A stretch of 64,000 bases of DNA from Pseudoalteromonas lipolytica (GTDB lineage: Bacteria > Pseudomonadota > Gammaproteobacteria > Enterobacterales > Alteromonadaceae), in NCBI RefSeq assembly GCF_001306915.1, contig NZ_LJTC01000003.1:186001-250000 (forward strand), in the 5' to 3' direction. The notes under the pieces were generated by a model. That model searched no databases, was not told the origin of the DNA, and saw only the letters and a list, made by a program, of their open reading frames with translations. Numbering within the stretch: position 1 is the first letter of the stretch; the number at the start of each line of letters is the position of its first letter. The translations under genes were made by a program, and so were the position numbers. Below are positions 8,717 to 17,373 of the stretch, piece after piece.

Positions 8717-10195
8717 ATGTCATTAGTAAATCAAACAAAAGATGGCTCACAGCCACGCCCATTAATGAGCACAGTGATGTTACTGCTAGGCCCATTAGTG
8801 ATGTTATTAACTTGCTTAATTGATCCACCAGCGGGTATGAGTGTATCTGCATTACGTACTGCAGGCCTTGCATTTTGGATGGCTTCTTGGTGGGTAAGCG
8901 AAGTTGTGCCAATTCCTGCTACGTCTTTATTGCCACTGGTTATATCACCTCTTGCTGGCATTGCAGCAATCAAAGGGGTCGCGTCACCTTATGCACACCC
9001 TTTGATCTTTTTATTCTTAGGCGGCTTTTTGATCTCAATCGCGATGGAGCGTTGGGGTTTACACAAGCGTATTGCACTTAATACCATGCTTCGTGCAGGT
9101 ACTAAGCCAAGCCTACAAATTTTAGCCATGATGTTAGTAACGGCATTTTTATCAATGTGGATGTCAAATACAGCGACTGCTGTGATGATGTTACCGATTG
9201 CAATGTCGATTACTATGTTGGTTAAACAGTCTAACCCAGATAATGACCAATTTGGTAAAGCATTGTTATTATCAATTGCCTATGGTGCTAGCATCGGTGG
9301 TATCGCAACCTTAATCGGTACGCCACCAAACGCATTAATGGCTGCATACCTATCAGATAGCTACAAGATTGATATTGGCTTTGCTGAGTGGATGAAAGTA
9401 GGTGTACCGCTTGCGACAGTTATGCTTATTTTATGCTGGGTGTGGTTAACTAAGTTTGCCTATAAAGTAGATACACAATGTGCAAAAAGTGCAAGCAAAG
9501 ACACTAAATCTTTATTCTTGTCACAGTTACAAGAGTTAGGAGCTATGCAGCGCGCTGAAAAAGGCGTAGCTGTTGTATTTGCTTTAGCTGCAGTATGCTG
9601 GATTTTTAGGCCTATGATTGCTGATTTCTCTGGCCTTAAAATTTCTGATACGGGCATAGCGATTGCTGCAGCATTGATGTTATTTGTGTTACCAGCAAAT
9701 AAAGGCGATGGTGAGCGAATCCTTGATTGGGAAAGTGCAGCTAAAGTGCCATGGGGCGTGTTGCTACTATTCGGTGGCGGTTTAACACTAGCTGCACAAA
9801 TCAAGTCGTCTGGCCTTGCTGAATATATTGCCCATATGATCGAGGGCGCAAGTGCTATTCCGTTAGTTTTAAGTGTTTTAGCGGTAACGGCTCTTATTAC
9901 ATTCTTAACAGAAATAACCAGTAACACAGCCACAGCTGCAGGTTTCTTACCACTATTAGGCCCAGTTGCTGAGTCAGTATTTGGTACACCGCTTGTATGG
10001 GTCATTCCTGCTGCAATTGCATGTAGCTGTGCGTTTATGATGCCAGTCGCGACACCACCAAACGCGATTGTGTTTGGATCAGGGCAAATTCAAATGCGCG
10101 ATATGATCCGTTCTGGGTTCGCACTTAACTTAATAGCTATTGCCATGATCACCTTAGTAACAATGACTGTAGCAGCGAGTGTATTTGCTTTTTAA
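8717..10195 (+). CDS. DASS/SLC13-family anion (dicarboxylate) transporter
   Basis: 492 aa with about eleven hydrophobic segments. The two SNT signature motifs of the DASS family are present (MSNTATAVMMLP and ITSNTATAAGFLP), each followed by a proline-rich hairpin (GTPPNALMA and VATPPNAIVFG). The family imports di- and tricarboxylates with sodium, as VcINDY does for succinate. It follows the porin by 9 bp with its own strong RBS and ends at a terminator 52 bp downstream. The position after a DctBD-type system supports a C4-dicarboxylate such as succinate, malate or aspartate, though the substrate is not shown. Confidence 0.88.
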   Translation: MSLVNQTKDGSQPRPLMSTVMLLLGPLVMLLTCLIDPPAGMSVSALRTAGLAFWMASWWVSEVVPIPATSLLPLVISPLAGIAAIKGVASPYAHPLIFLFLGGFLISIAMERWGLHKRIALNTMLRAGTKPSLQILAMMLVTAFLSMWMSNTATAVMMLPIAMSITMLVKQSNPDNDQFGKALLLSIAYGASIGGIATLIGTPPNALMAAYLSDSYKIDIGFAEWMKVGVPLATVMLILCWVWLTKFAYKVDTQCAKSASKDTKSLFLSQLQELGAMQRAEKGVAVVFALAAVCWIFRPMIADFSGLKISDTGIAIAAALMLFVLPANKGDGERILDWESAAKVPWGVLLLFGGGLTLAAQIKSSGLAEYIAHMIEGASAIPLVLSVLAVTALITFLTEITSNTATAAGFLPLLGPVAESVFGTPLVWVIPAAIACSCAFMMPVATPPNAIVFGSGQIQMRDMIRSGFALNLIAIAMITLVTMTVAASVFAF

Positions 10196-10247
10196 ATGTA
10201 AAAATTAATGAATACAGAACAATAGTTTCAACTCTTACCAACCACTC

Positions 10248-10275
10248 ACAGCGCTCTTTATGGGCGCTGTTTTTA
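10248..10275 (+). terminator. Rho-independent terminator of porin-DASS operon
   Basis: A 7-bp stem, ACAGCGC (10248-10254) with GCGCTGT (10264-10270), is followed by TTTTTA. Confidence 0.8.
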
Positions 10276-10334
10276 TTTGCTCTCGATTTTATTCATCGTT
10301 ATAGTTGTTTAAACCTTTTTGATGAGTACTCGTT

Positions 10335-11747
10335 TTGGTCGATCTAGATTCACAATTACAAGAACAATATTATCAGCTGAACGATGCATTTTTAGCTGAA
10401 CCTTACTTACCAATAGATATTAGAATAAAGCTTCTAAAACGCGTCAAAGTTGCGCTTATTGAGAACGAGCAGGCTTTAGTGAATGCTTCAAGTAAAGATT
10501 TTGGATACCGTACAGCCTTCGATACTGTACTAGGCGATATTTTCCCAACAGTTAAAACAATCAGTGATGTGATTAAGCGTTTGCCAAAGTGGGCAAAAAA
10601 TGAATCTCGTGGTGTTGGACTTAGTTTATGGCCTTCGTCTGCACATATCAGTTATCAGCCGAAAGGGGTTGTAGGCATCATTGCCCCATGGAATTATCCA
10701 ATTCAACTTGCGTTAGTTCCTGCCATAACCGCATTAGCCGCAGGCAATCGCGTAATGCTAAAGTTAAGCGAATATACACCTCACACTAACGCAGTTATAA
10801 AAACGATTTTGGCTGATGAATTGAAAGAGCATTGTATCGTGATTGAAGGCGAAGCAGAACTTGCTGCAAAATTTTGCCAACTTCCTTTTGCTCATATGCT
10901 GTTTACTGGTTCAACCGCTGTCGGCCGTAAAGTAATGCAAAGTGCTAGTAAAAACCTTACCCCAGTGACGTTAGAGCTAGGTGGTAAATCACCAGTAATT
11001 GTTCTTGATGATGCAAATATCAAAGAAGCAGCGAAAACAATTTTATTTGGTAAATTGAACAATGCAGGGCAAATTTGTGTTGCTCCTGATTACGTATTTG
11101 TTCCAAAGCGGCTTGAACATCAGTTGGTAATGCAGCTTTGTGATATTTACCGAAAACATTTTAAACAAGGTGTTGAAGGTAAAAACCTAACTTCAATTAT
11201 CTCCGAGAGTCAATACCAGCGATTAGCTGCTTATTTAGTTGACGCAAAAGACAAAGGCGCGCAAGTATTTGAGCCGATAGAAGGTCATCAAGTTGATGAA
11301 CTAAAACACCGTATGGGCTTGCACATTTTAACGCAAGTGAATGATGATATGCGCGTCATGCAAGACGAGATCTTTGGCCCCTTACTGCCCATTATCGGTT
11401 ATGAGTCATTGCAGCAGGTGATTGATACGATTAATGGTGACTCATTACCTCTTGCTTTGTATATATTGGGGCACGATAAAGAGAAAATCAGTAAATTAAG
11501 CACATCAATCAGAAGCGGTACATTAGCAATTAATGATGTATTGATGCAGGTAACAGCAGATCAGCTACCGTTTGGTGGTATTGGTGAGTCAGGGATGGGG
11601 CACTATCATGGCATTGAAGGTTTTAAAACCTTTAGCCATGCACGAAATACCTTGGTATCCGGTAAGTTTAATCCTCGCACTAGCTTATTGCTAAAACAAA
11701 ATAAGTTGCTGATCAAACTATTAAAATGGCTGTACTTGCGCCCTTAA
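10335..11747 (+). CDS. NAD(P)-dependent aldehyde dehydrogenase (coniferyl aldehyde dehydrogenase-like)
   Basis: 470 aa, a normal length for the short (non-ALDH2) branch of the superfamily. Visible motifs are the cofactor-site APWNYPIQLALVPAITALAAG, the FTGSTAVGRKVMQ glycine motif, the general-base region LELGGKSP and the nucleophile region NNAGQICVAPDYV. A hydrophobic-basic C-terminal tail (LLLKQNKLLIKLLKWLYLRP) resembles the membrane-association tail of class 3 fatty aldehyde dehydrogenases. The only start in frame after the preceding stop is TTG at 10335, with a poor RBS. The substrate is not certain; CalB-like and fatty-aldehyde enzymes are both possible. Confidence 0.8.
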   Translation: MVDLDSQLQEQYYQLNDAFLAEPYLPIDIRIKLLKRVKVALIENEQALVNASSKDFGYRTAFDTVLGDIFPTVKTISDVIKRLPKWAKNESRGVGLSLWPSSAHISYQPKGVVGIIAPWNYPIQLALVPAITALAAGNRVMLKLSEYTPHTNAVIKTILADELKEHCIVIEGEAELAAKFCQLPFAHMLFTGSTAVGRKVMQSASKNLTPVTLELGGKSPVIVLDDANIKEAAKTILFGKLNNAGQICVAPDYVFVPKRLEHQLVMQLCDIYRKHFKQGVEGKNLTSIISESQYQRLAAYLVDAKDKGAQVFEPIEGHQVDELKHRMGLHILTQVNDDMRVMQDEIFGPLLPIIGYESLQQVIDTINGDSLPLALYILGHDKEKISKLSTSIRSGTLAINDVLMQVTADQLPFGGIGESGMGHYHGIEGFKTFSHARNTLVSGKFNPRTSLLLKQNKLLIKLLKWLYLRP

Positions 11748-11766
11748 GCGCAAGTACGAAGTTTAT

Positions 11767-12489
11767 TTATAGACGCCCGTCAGGTGCGTATAAACCAGCC
11801 TGTATTTTTGCATAAATGGCATCTGCTTTTTCTTTAGCAGCTTCAATTTCTGCAGGCATCATACTTCGCTCATCAAGCTTACGGCTATGACTTGCATCCA
11901 TGTTGCCGTTGTATTCAGCAATGGTATTCCAAATGTATGATTTTTCGAGATTCTTAGGAACTCCTAACCCTTCGTAATACATTAAAGCCATGTTGAATTG
12001 CGCAAGAGTAAAGTTATTTGCAGCCGCCTTTTGGTACCAACTAAGCGCGGTACGGTAATCTTGAATTACCCCTTCGCCATTGGCATACATAACCCCCAAA
12101 TTAAACTGTGCCGCTGGATGGTTTTTTTGTGACGCCATTTCATACAATGAAATGGCTTTTTCTTTATCAAGTTTGACACCTTTACCTTCTTGATAAAGTA
12201 CACCCAATGCGAACATTGAATCAGCATGCACTTTTTTTACTGCTTTTTCGTACAACTCTGCTGCTTTACGATAGTCTCGTTGCACACCAAAGCCACCTTC
12301 GTACATTTTAGCAAGCTCATACATTGCAGGGGCATAACCTCTGTCTGCAAGGTAATTAAATTCATGAAGCGCTTCTTCAAAACGGCCTTCATTTGCCGCT
12401 AATTGGGCATCTTCAAGACTGGCATTTGCTAAAGGTGACAAGATTAACGTGCTAGCGAGCAATAGTGATTTAAAATTAGGCTTGATCAT
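11767..12489 (-). CDS. Exported Sel1-repeat protein
   Basis: 240 aa with a signal peptide (about 23 residues, ending SPLANA). Next come five or so Sel1-type TPR repeats of about 36 residues, each carrying A..YE.G.GV..D...A...Y..A (for example AMYELAKMYEGGFGVQRDYRKAAELYEKA). Such proteins are periplasmic or outer-membrane scaffolds for protein contacts. The gene is convergent with the aldehyde dehydrogenase and ends 20 bp from it. No partner can be named from the neighbourhood. Confidence 0.82.
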   Translation of the reverse strand: MIKPNFKSLLLASTLILSPLANASLEDAQLAANEGRFEEALHEFNYLADRGYAPAMYELAKMYEGGFGVQRDYRKAAELYEKAVKKVHADSMFALGVLYQEGKGVKLDKEKAISLYEMASQKNHPAAQFNLGVMYANGEGVIQDYRTALSWYQKAAANNFTLAQFNMALMYYEGLGVPKNLEKSYIWNTIAEYNGNMDASHSRKLDERSMMPAEIEAAKEKADAIYAKIQAGLYAPDGRL

Positions 12490-13034
12490 AGTCTGCCTCC
12501 AAATGTGTGTTAGGTATCAATAACAAAGCATTCAGCTATTGATAAAATGCCTTGCCAAACAGCCTCAGAGCAAAACATCACTTTTAGTTTAGCCCCAACA
12601 GCTGCAAATGCCCAATTTATAGACAGCGGCAAGCTTTGCAATTAACAAGTAGGCTTAAGATACAGATTTTCCAGAAAAATTAAAGAAATAAAAAAAGCCC
12701 TTAGCGGGCTTTTTCGTGTCATATCTACCGTCACCGATATGAGCAATGTAGCAAGTAAAGTGTAACGTTTTATGTCTATGTTTGGGTCGAGGAAACAGAT
12801 GACAATCAAGAGTTACATCTTGAACTAACTTGGTAAAACAGCATCAAAACCTTTAACAGTATGATGTTGCTGTGAGAATAGTCTAGCGAACCAAGTTGTT
12901 GATAACGATTATTACTTAGGTTTAACCGTTCGTCAATACTCAAATGATAATTAATTTCATTTAATTTGGTTGCTGAATTTTTGTTCTTAGTGGTAAGTTT
13001 ACTTTGTTTTGAAATAGGATTTGAAAAAACTACA
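12490..13034. other. Long intergenic region with an orphan terminator
   Basis: About 545 bp without a convincing gene between the divergently transcribed Sel1 and DUF6279 genes. It must hold both promoters. It also holds a bidirectional terminator-like hairpin at 12691-12714 that neither flanking gene needs, which hints at a small transcript. The minus-strand reading frame across 12806-13108 looks like a shadow. Confidence 0.5.
12691..12714 (-). terminator. Orphan bidirectional terminator
   Basis: AAAAAAGCCC, loop, GGGCTTTTT: a stem flanked by A and T tracts, so it can work both ways. The minus-strand T run is the longer (seven T). Both flanking genes read away from it, so it must end some other transcript or read-through. 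Confidence 0.65.
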
Positions 13035-13883
13035 ATGAAAAAGCTATCAAAGTATCTAATAGTATTTAGTTTATTGTTTACAGCAACAGGGTGTTCTCCG
13101 AGCTTCACTTACAATAATTTAGGTTGGTTATCAGGGTTTTGGATTGATGATTATGTTGACCTTAACAGTGACCAGGCTGATAAATTTGAGCATATTGTCA
13201 AGGCCAGCCGAGATTGGCATCGAGAAACACAACTCCCCTTATATAAACGCGACCTTGAAAATTTAAAGACCATGTTAGATAAGCAAGTTGACCATAACGA
13301 GCTTAAAGCACACTTTGTACAAGCGAAGCAGCACTGGCAAACATTGATTAATAAAATTGAGCCTGAACTTATCGCTTTAGCGAATTCACTTTCTTATAAG
13401 CAGCGCGTAGAGTTTGTTGCTGCACTGCAAGAAAACATTAACGACGAGTACAAAGAGCACGAAGAAAAATCACCTGAGCAACATAAAAAAGAACGTTTAG
13501 AAGAAAACCTTGAAAATTATAAAGAGTGGTTCGGTAGCAGACTCACTGCGCAGCAAAAAACACTCATAGAGAGCTCATCAAATTCTCGAGTCGGTACATT
13601 TTTAATGTGGATGCAGTACAAACAAAAGCGTTTAGATGCATTAAAAACGTTATTTATGCAAAAGCAAAAACCAACAGACTTTGATAGCCAGTTGGCAGTC
13701 ATCATTAATAATCGCTTGGCTTTTATGAGCGATGAGTTAATTGCAGCCGATGATAAAAATCTCGATAACTACGTTAATTTATTAGTGGAACTAAAACCTA
13801 CATTAACCGATAAACAGCGTCGTAACGTTCGCGATGAGTTTGATGAGTTAATCGAAGAGGTAAGTGACTTGATTGATGATTAA
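13035..13883 (+). CDS. DUF6279-family lipoprotein
   Basis: 282 aa from the chosen ATG. A longer frame opens at 12966, but only from 13035 does the protein begin with a proper lipoprotein signal, MKKLSKYLIVFSLLFTATGC, with the lipobox cysteine at residue 20. The mature part starts with FTYNNLGWLSGFWIDDYVDLNSDQ, the hallmark of DUF6279, and is otherwise helical and highly charged (many E, K, Q). The function is unknown. It stands alone between terminator and promoter regions. Confidence 0.78.
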   Translation: MKKLSKYLIVFSLLFTATGCSPSFTYNNLGWLSGFWIDDYVDLNSDQADKFEHIVKASRDWHRETQLPLYKRDLENLKTMLDKQVDHNELKAHFVQAKQHWQTLINKIEPELIALANSLSYKQRVEFVAALQENINDEYKEHEEKSPEQHKKERLEENLENYKEWFGSRLTAQQKTLIESSSNSRVGTFLMWMQYKQKRLDALKTLFMQKQKPTDFDSQLAVIINNRLAFMSDELIAADDKNLDNYVNLLVELKPTLTDKQRRNVRDEFDELIEEVSDLIDD

Positions 13884-14082
13884 TGGGCTAGGTGTATTTG
13901 CACGTGATATGAAATTGATGGCAGCTAGCAGCTTATGTTTTTAAAATAAAAGTTAGAAAGTATCAGTTTTTCAAGATTTTATGTTAATAAACGTAATTTA
14001 ATGAGGGTTCGCTTAATAATTTGTTCCTAATTTTTTAATTTGGAGTTAAAATCTAGTCACTAGAATAATAACGAGAAACTGA

Positions 14083-15126
14083 ATGGATATTGGTGCGCTA
14101 AGAGGCACTCAAGCTTTACGTAATAACGTTCTTAAATGGATGGGCTTTTGTCTAGGTGTTTTAGCGGGCGTGTTCGCGGTTTTTAATCTATTTATAAATG
14201 ACTTTGTTGTTCTAGGTGCGTTAGAAGTCGTTTTTGCTTCGTTTTGTTTTTATATCTTTTTCTATACCCGAAAACGTAATGCTCAGCTCTGGCAATCACT
14301 TACTCTGTGTTTGTTTTTAAGTTTACTCATTACATTAGGTACTTACTTAAGCAGTATAAAGAGTTTACTTTTTATCTGGACATGTTCATTGCCTGTATTG
14401 TTCTATCTATTACTTGGTAAGCAATATGGGCAAGTGTTGTCTTTGATGGTTGCACTATTACAAGCACTGATTTTATTTAGTAAATCAAGTCTTGAACCTC
14501 TCAATAGTGTTAATTTTTTACTCAATTTTTCATTTACCTATATCTGTATTTGGGCAGTATCTCACACCTTTGAAAATAGTCGTGCTGAATATGGACAGCG
14601 ACTTGAAAACTTAGCCTTGCTCGACCCTTTGACTGGCGCGGGGAACCGCTTGGCAATGACCCATTATTTTGAAGTTGAATTAAAAAACAAAAATGGCTTG
14701 TTTATCTTAATGCTCGACCTTGATTATTTTAAGAATATTAATGATCAGTATGGCCATGATGTTGGCGATCGCATTTTGATTGAAGTAACCAGTTTCTTTA
14801 GGCAACGCATTAGTAAAGGCTATGTATTTCGTATTGGCGGTGAGGAGTTTGCTATCTTCTTACCCAGTAGTGACCCAAGAAGTGCTTATGAATTCGCAGA
14901 TATGCTGCGCGAGCACTTATCAACCACTATCCACAATATTGATGAGCAAGTAATTAATCTGACCATTAGTATTGGTGTTGCTTGCTACATGCCAAATCAA
15001 ACCCTGAAAAACTTTATTAAACGTGCTGACGATGCGCTATACCAAGCAAAGCAGCAAGGACGAAATAAAGTTGTAACAGCTTATGAGTTGAGCCAAGAGT
15101 CAATTGAGCATAATAAAGCGAGTTAG
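14083..15126 (+). CDS. Membrane diguanylate cyclase (GGDEF)
   Basis: 347 aa. About six hydrophobic segments occupy residues 18-165. A short coiled linker ending LALLDPLTGAGNRLAM leads into a GGDEF domain. The active site reads GGEEF, and DLDYFKNINDQYGHDVGD supplies the metal and substrate residues, so it should be an active c-di-GMP synthase. The position five residues before GGEEF does not hold an RxxD inhibitory site (RISKGYVFRIGGEEF), so product inhibition through that site is not expected. The input signal sensed by the membrane part is unknown. Its stop lies 11 bp from the convergent LysR gene. Confidence 0.87.
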   Translation: MDIGALRGTQALRNNVLKWMGFCLGVLAGVFAVFNLFINDFVVLGALEVVFASFCFYIFFYTRKRNAQLWQSLTLCLFLSLLITLGTYLSSIKSLLFIWTCSLPVLFYLLLGKQYGQVLSLMVALLQALILFSKSSLEPLNSVNFLLNFSFTYICIWAVSHTFENSRAEYGQRLENLALLDPLTGAGNRLAMTHYFEVELKNKNGLFILMLDLDYFKNINDQYGHDVGDRILIEVTSFFRQRISKGYVFRIGGEEFAIFLPSSDPRSAYEFADMLREHLSTTIHNIDEQVINLTISIGVACYMPNQTLKNFIKRADDALYQAKQQGRNKVVTAYELSQESIEHNKAS

Positions 15127-15137
15127 CGTTTATAAAT

Positions 15138-16082
15138 TTAGCTTTTGTACATGGTGTCGAAATCAGGGATGTTTGCCTCCCAAATAGGAATATCTTTGCC
15201 TATGTATTCACGCATAGCATCAAAGAATAAACGCGTTCTTACTGGTAAGTCTCTGTGTGGGTAAACTGCATACACCGCGCTGTAATCGAGTAATTCCATA
15301 TCGGTTAAAATGGGCACCAGATCGCCACGCTTAACTTCATCGTCAAGAATAAATGCCGGCGCCAAAACATACGCATTGCCTGAAATAGCTTTCATTAAAA
15401 GTACTTCTGCATCGTTCGCACGAAAGACGCTTTTAATATTTTGCTCAATAATATCGCCATCGGCATTACGATAACGAATTCCACTGATGCGTTTACTTGG
15501 GCTTGAATAGCTAGCGGCAGGTAGTTCTTTTAAATCCTCAACCTGTTTTGGCATACCGTAAGTTTCAATAAATTCCGGTGATGCCAACAGCAACATACGG
15601 TTGCGGGCAATTTTACGGGCAATAAATGACGAGTCTTTTGGTTCGCCAACACGAAACGCTAAATCATAGCCTTCTGATACTAAATCAATCAGCCTGTCGT
15701 CTAAACGAAGTTCCACCTCAACTTGCGGAAAGCGTTTTTGAAAGTCGTTAATGACTGGTTGAATATAGCGTTTACCAATAATACTTGATGAGGTAATTTT
15801 TAACGTACCACGGGGTTCTTGGTGGTAATTTTCAGCAAGTCTGACGGTATCTGATAACAAATCTCTCAGTTCAGCTGCTTTTTTTACCATTTCAGCACCA
15901 GCGGCAGTCAACGAAAAAGAACGTGTAGTACGATTTAGTAAACGCACACCTAATTCATCTTCGAGGCGGCTAATTTGTTTTGAAATAACTGAGCGATCTA
16001 TATTTCTAGATTCGGCGGCTTTGGCAAATGAGCCTCGTTCAATTACTTCAAGCAACATTAATAAGCGGCTGGTGGTATCCAT
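15138..16082 (-). CDS. LysR-family transcriptional regulator
   Basis: 314 aa with an N-terminal winged helix-turn-helix (residues 1-60; GSFAKAAESRNIDRSVISKQISRLEDELGVRLLNRTTR) and a substrate-binding domain behind it (RGTLKITSSSIIGKRYIQP onwards). It is divergent from the RND efflux operon across a 118-bp gap, the classical arrangement for a LysR protein that controls its neighbour and itself. Its closest kind is the CrgA/AaeR-like group. The effector is unknown, and control of the pump is inferred from position. Confidence 0.87.
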   Translation of the reverse strand: MDTTSRLLMLLEVIERGSFAKAAESRNIDRSVISKQISRLEDELGVRLLNRTTRSFSLTAAGAEMVKKAAELRDLLSDTVRLAENYHQEPRGTLKITSSSIIGKRYIQPVINDFQKRFPQVEVELRLDDRLIDLVSEGYDLAFRVGEPKDSSFIARKIARNRMLLLASPEFIETYGMPKQVEDLKELPAASYSSPSKRISGIRYRNADGDIIEQNIKSVFRANDAEVLLMKAISGNAYVLAPAFILDDEVKRGDLVPILTDMELLDYSAVYAVYPHRDLPVRTRLFFDAMREYIGKDIPIWEANIPDFDTMYKS

Positions 16083-16200
16083 AGCAGTTCCTTAAATTCT
16101 ATTGGTGCAATTCTGGCATTAATGAATTTAAAAATCTATCATTTTTATCCACTAATTAGTTGCGTAACATTGTCTCCTATCTAAATACAGGAGAGTCGTT

Positions 16201-17367
16201 ATGAACAAATCTATTCTTGCAGTGGCTGTGACCATTGCGAGCTTAACGTTGGCAGGATGTGGTAGCGAAGCTAGCCAATCAGCGCAACAGCAACAATTAC
16301 AACCTATCGATGTAGCGCAAGTACTTGTAAAGCCAGTACAAAATTGGCACACCTACACAACGCGTTTAGAGGCACCGCAAGAGGTTGCACTTATGCCGCG
16401 TGTTTCAGGTGTGATCGATAAAATTAACTTTAAAGAAGGTGACAGTGTTAAAGAAGGTGACTTGCTTTTCACCCTTGATGCACGCCCTTTTGCAGCAGTA
16501 GTAGATAGCTTAAAAGCGCAGATAGAGAGCGCCAAGGCCGCATTAGAGCAGGCTAAAAGTGAAGCAAAACGTGCAGAGCGCTTAACTGAGCGTAAAGCAA
16601 TTTCAACGGAGCAAGCGGAGTCTCGTAAATCAACGCTAAGACAACGCGAAGCGCAATTGCTAGCGCTACAGGCTGAACTTACGGCCGCAGAGCTTGATTT
16701 AGAATTTACTCAAGTGCGTTCACCCATTGATGGCGTTGTATCGCGTGCGAATATTACCAAAGGTAATAACGTGCTTGCTGGTCAAAGCGTGTTAACAAGC
16801 ATTGTTTCAAACCAGCAAATGTATGCTTATTTTGATATTGATGAGCGTACATGGAATCAGTCTTTTACTGATGTGACAGCGCAAAGTGAACAAGCGGTTG
16901 TGATGCAAAAAGTGGGTCAAACCAGCTTTAACTACAATGGCAAAATCAACTTCATTGATAACCAAATTAATGAAACTACCGGCACTCTTCGTGTACGTGC
17001 GGTGTTCGAAAACGATGAACAACAATTACGTGCGGGCTCATTTGCACGTATTAAGCTTGCTGCCAATAAAGTAAGTGAAAAAGTCATTGTGCCTGAGCGT
17101 GCAATTGGGACTGATTTAAAGAATCGCTTTGTACTCACTGTGGGTGAAGGCAATGTTCTTGAATACAAACTAGTAACGGTGGGTGAGCGTTACGGCAGTT
17201 TACGTGCGATTACATCAGGACTAAACGAAAACGATGTGATTGCTGTGAATGGCCCGGCGCGTGTTGGCCCTGGTATGCCAATTTCACCAAACACAGTCAC
17301 AATCAATAGCGACGGAATTGCATTTACTCTTTCAAATAATCACTCAGATTTGGTTGCTAAACAGTAG
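16201..17367 (+). CDS. RND efflux periplasmic adaptor (membrane fusion lipoprotein)
   Basis: 388 aa with a lipoprotein signal (SLTLAGC, Cys at about residue 20). The biotinyl-lipoyl half-motifs LMPRVSGVIDKINFKEGDSVKEGD and FTQVRSPIDGVVSRANITKGN flank a coiled-coil hairpin (residues 100-160). Beta-barrel and membrane-proximal domains follow. It joins the inner-membrane pump to the outer-membrane channel. The pump gene begins 6 bp after its stop. The preceding GAGAG-type RBS and 118-bp promoter region are shared with the divergent LysR gene. Confidence 0.9.
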   Translation: MNKSILAVAVTIASLTLAGCGSEASQSAQQQQLQPIDVAQVLVKPVQNWHTYTTRLEAPQEVALMPRVSGVIDKINFKEGDSVKEGDLLFTLDARPFAAVVDSLKAQIESAKAALEQAKSEAKRAERLTERKAISTEQAESRKSTLRQREAQLLALQAELTAAELDLEFTQVRSPIDGVVSRANITKGNNVLAGQSVLTSIVSNQQMYAYFDIDERTWNQSFTDVTAQSEQAVVMQKVGQTSFNYNGKINFIDNQINETTGTLRVRAVFENDEQQLRAGSFARIKLAANKVSEKVIVPERAIGTDLKNRFVLTVGEGNVLEYKLVTVGERYGSLRAITSGLNENDVIAVNGPARVGPGMPISPNTVTINSDGIAFTLSNNHSDLVAKQ

Positions 17368-17373
17368 GTCAAA

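Noticed and set aside
9460..10005. Minus-strand 181-aa open frame inside the DASS transporter
   Set aside because: It is a mirror of a long membrane-protein gene with perfect family motifs; composition bias explains the open frame.
12806..13108. Minus-strand 100-aa open frame
   Set aside because: It overlaps the start and signal peptide of the DUF6279 lipoprotein, has no family features, and low-complexity composition; judged a shadow.
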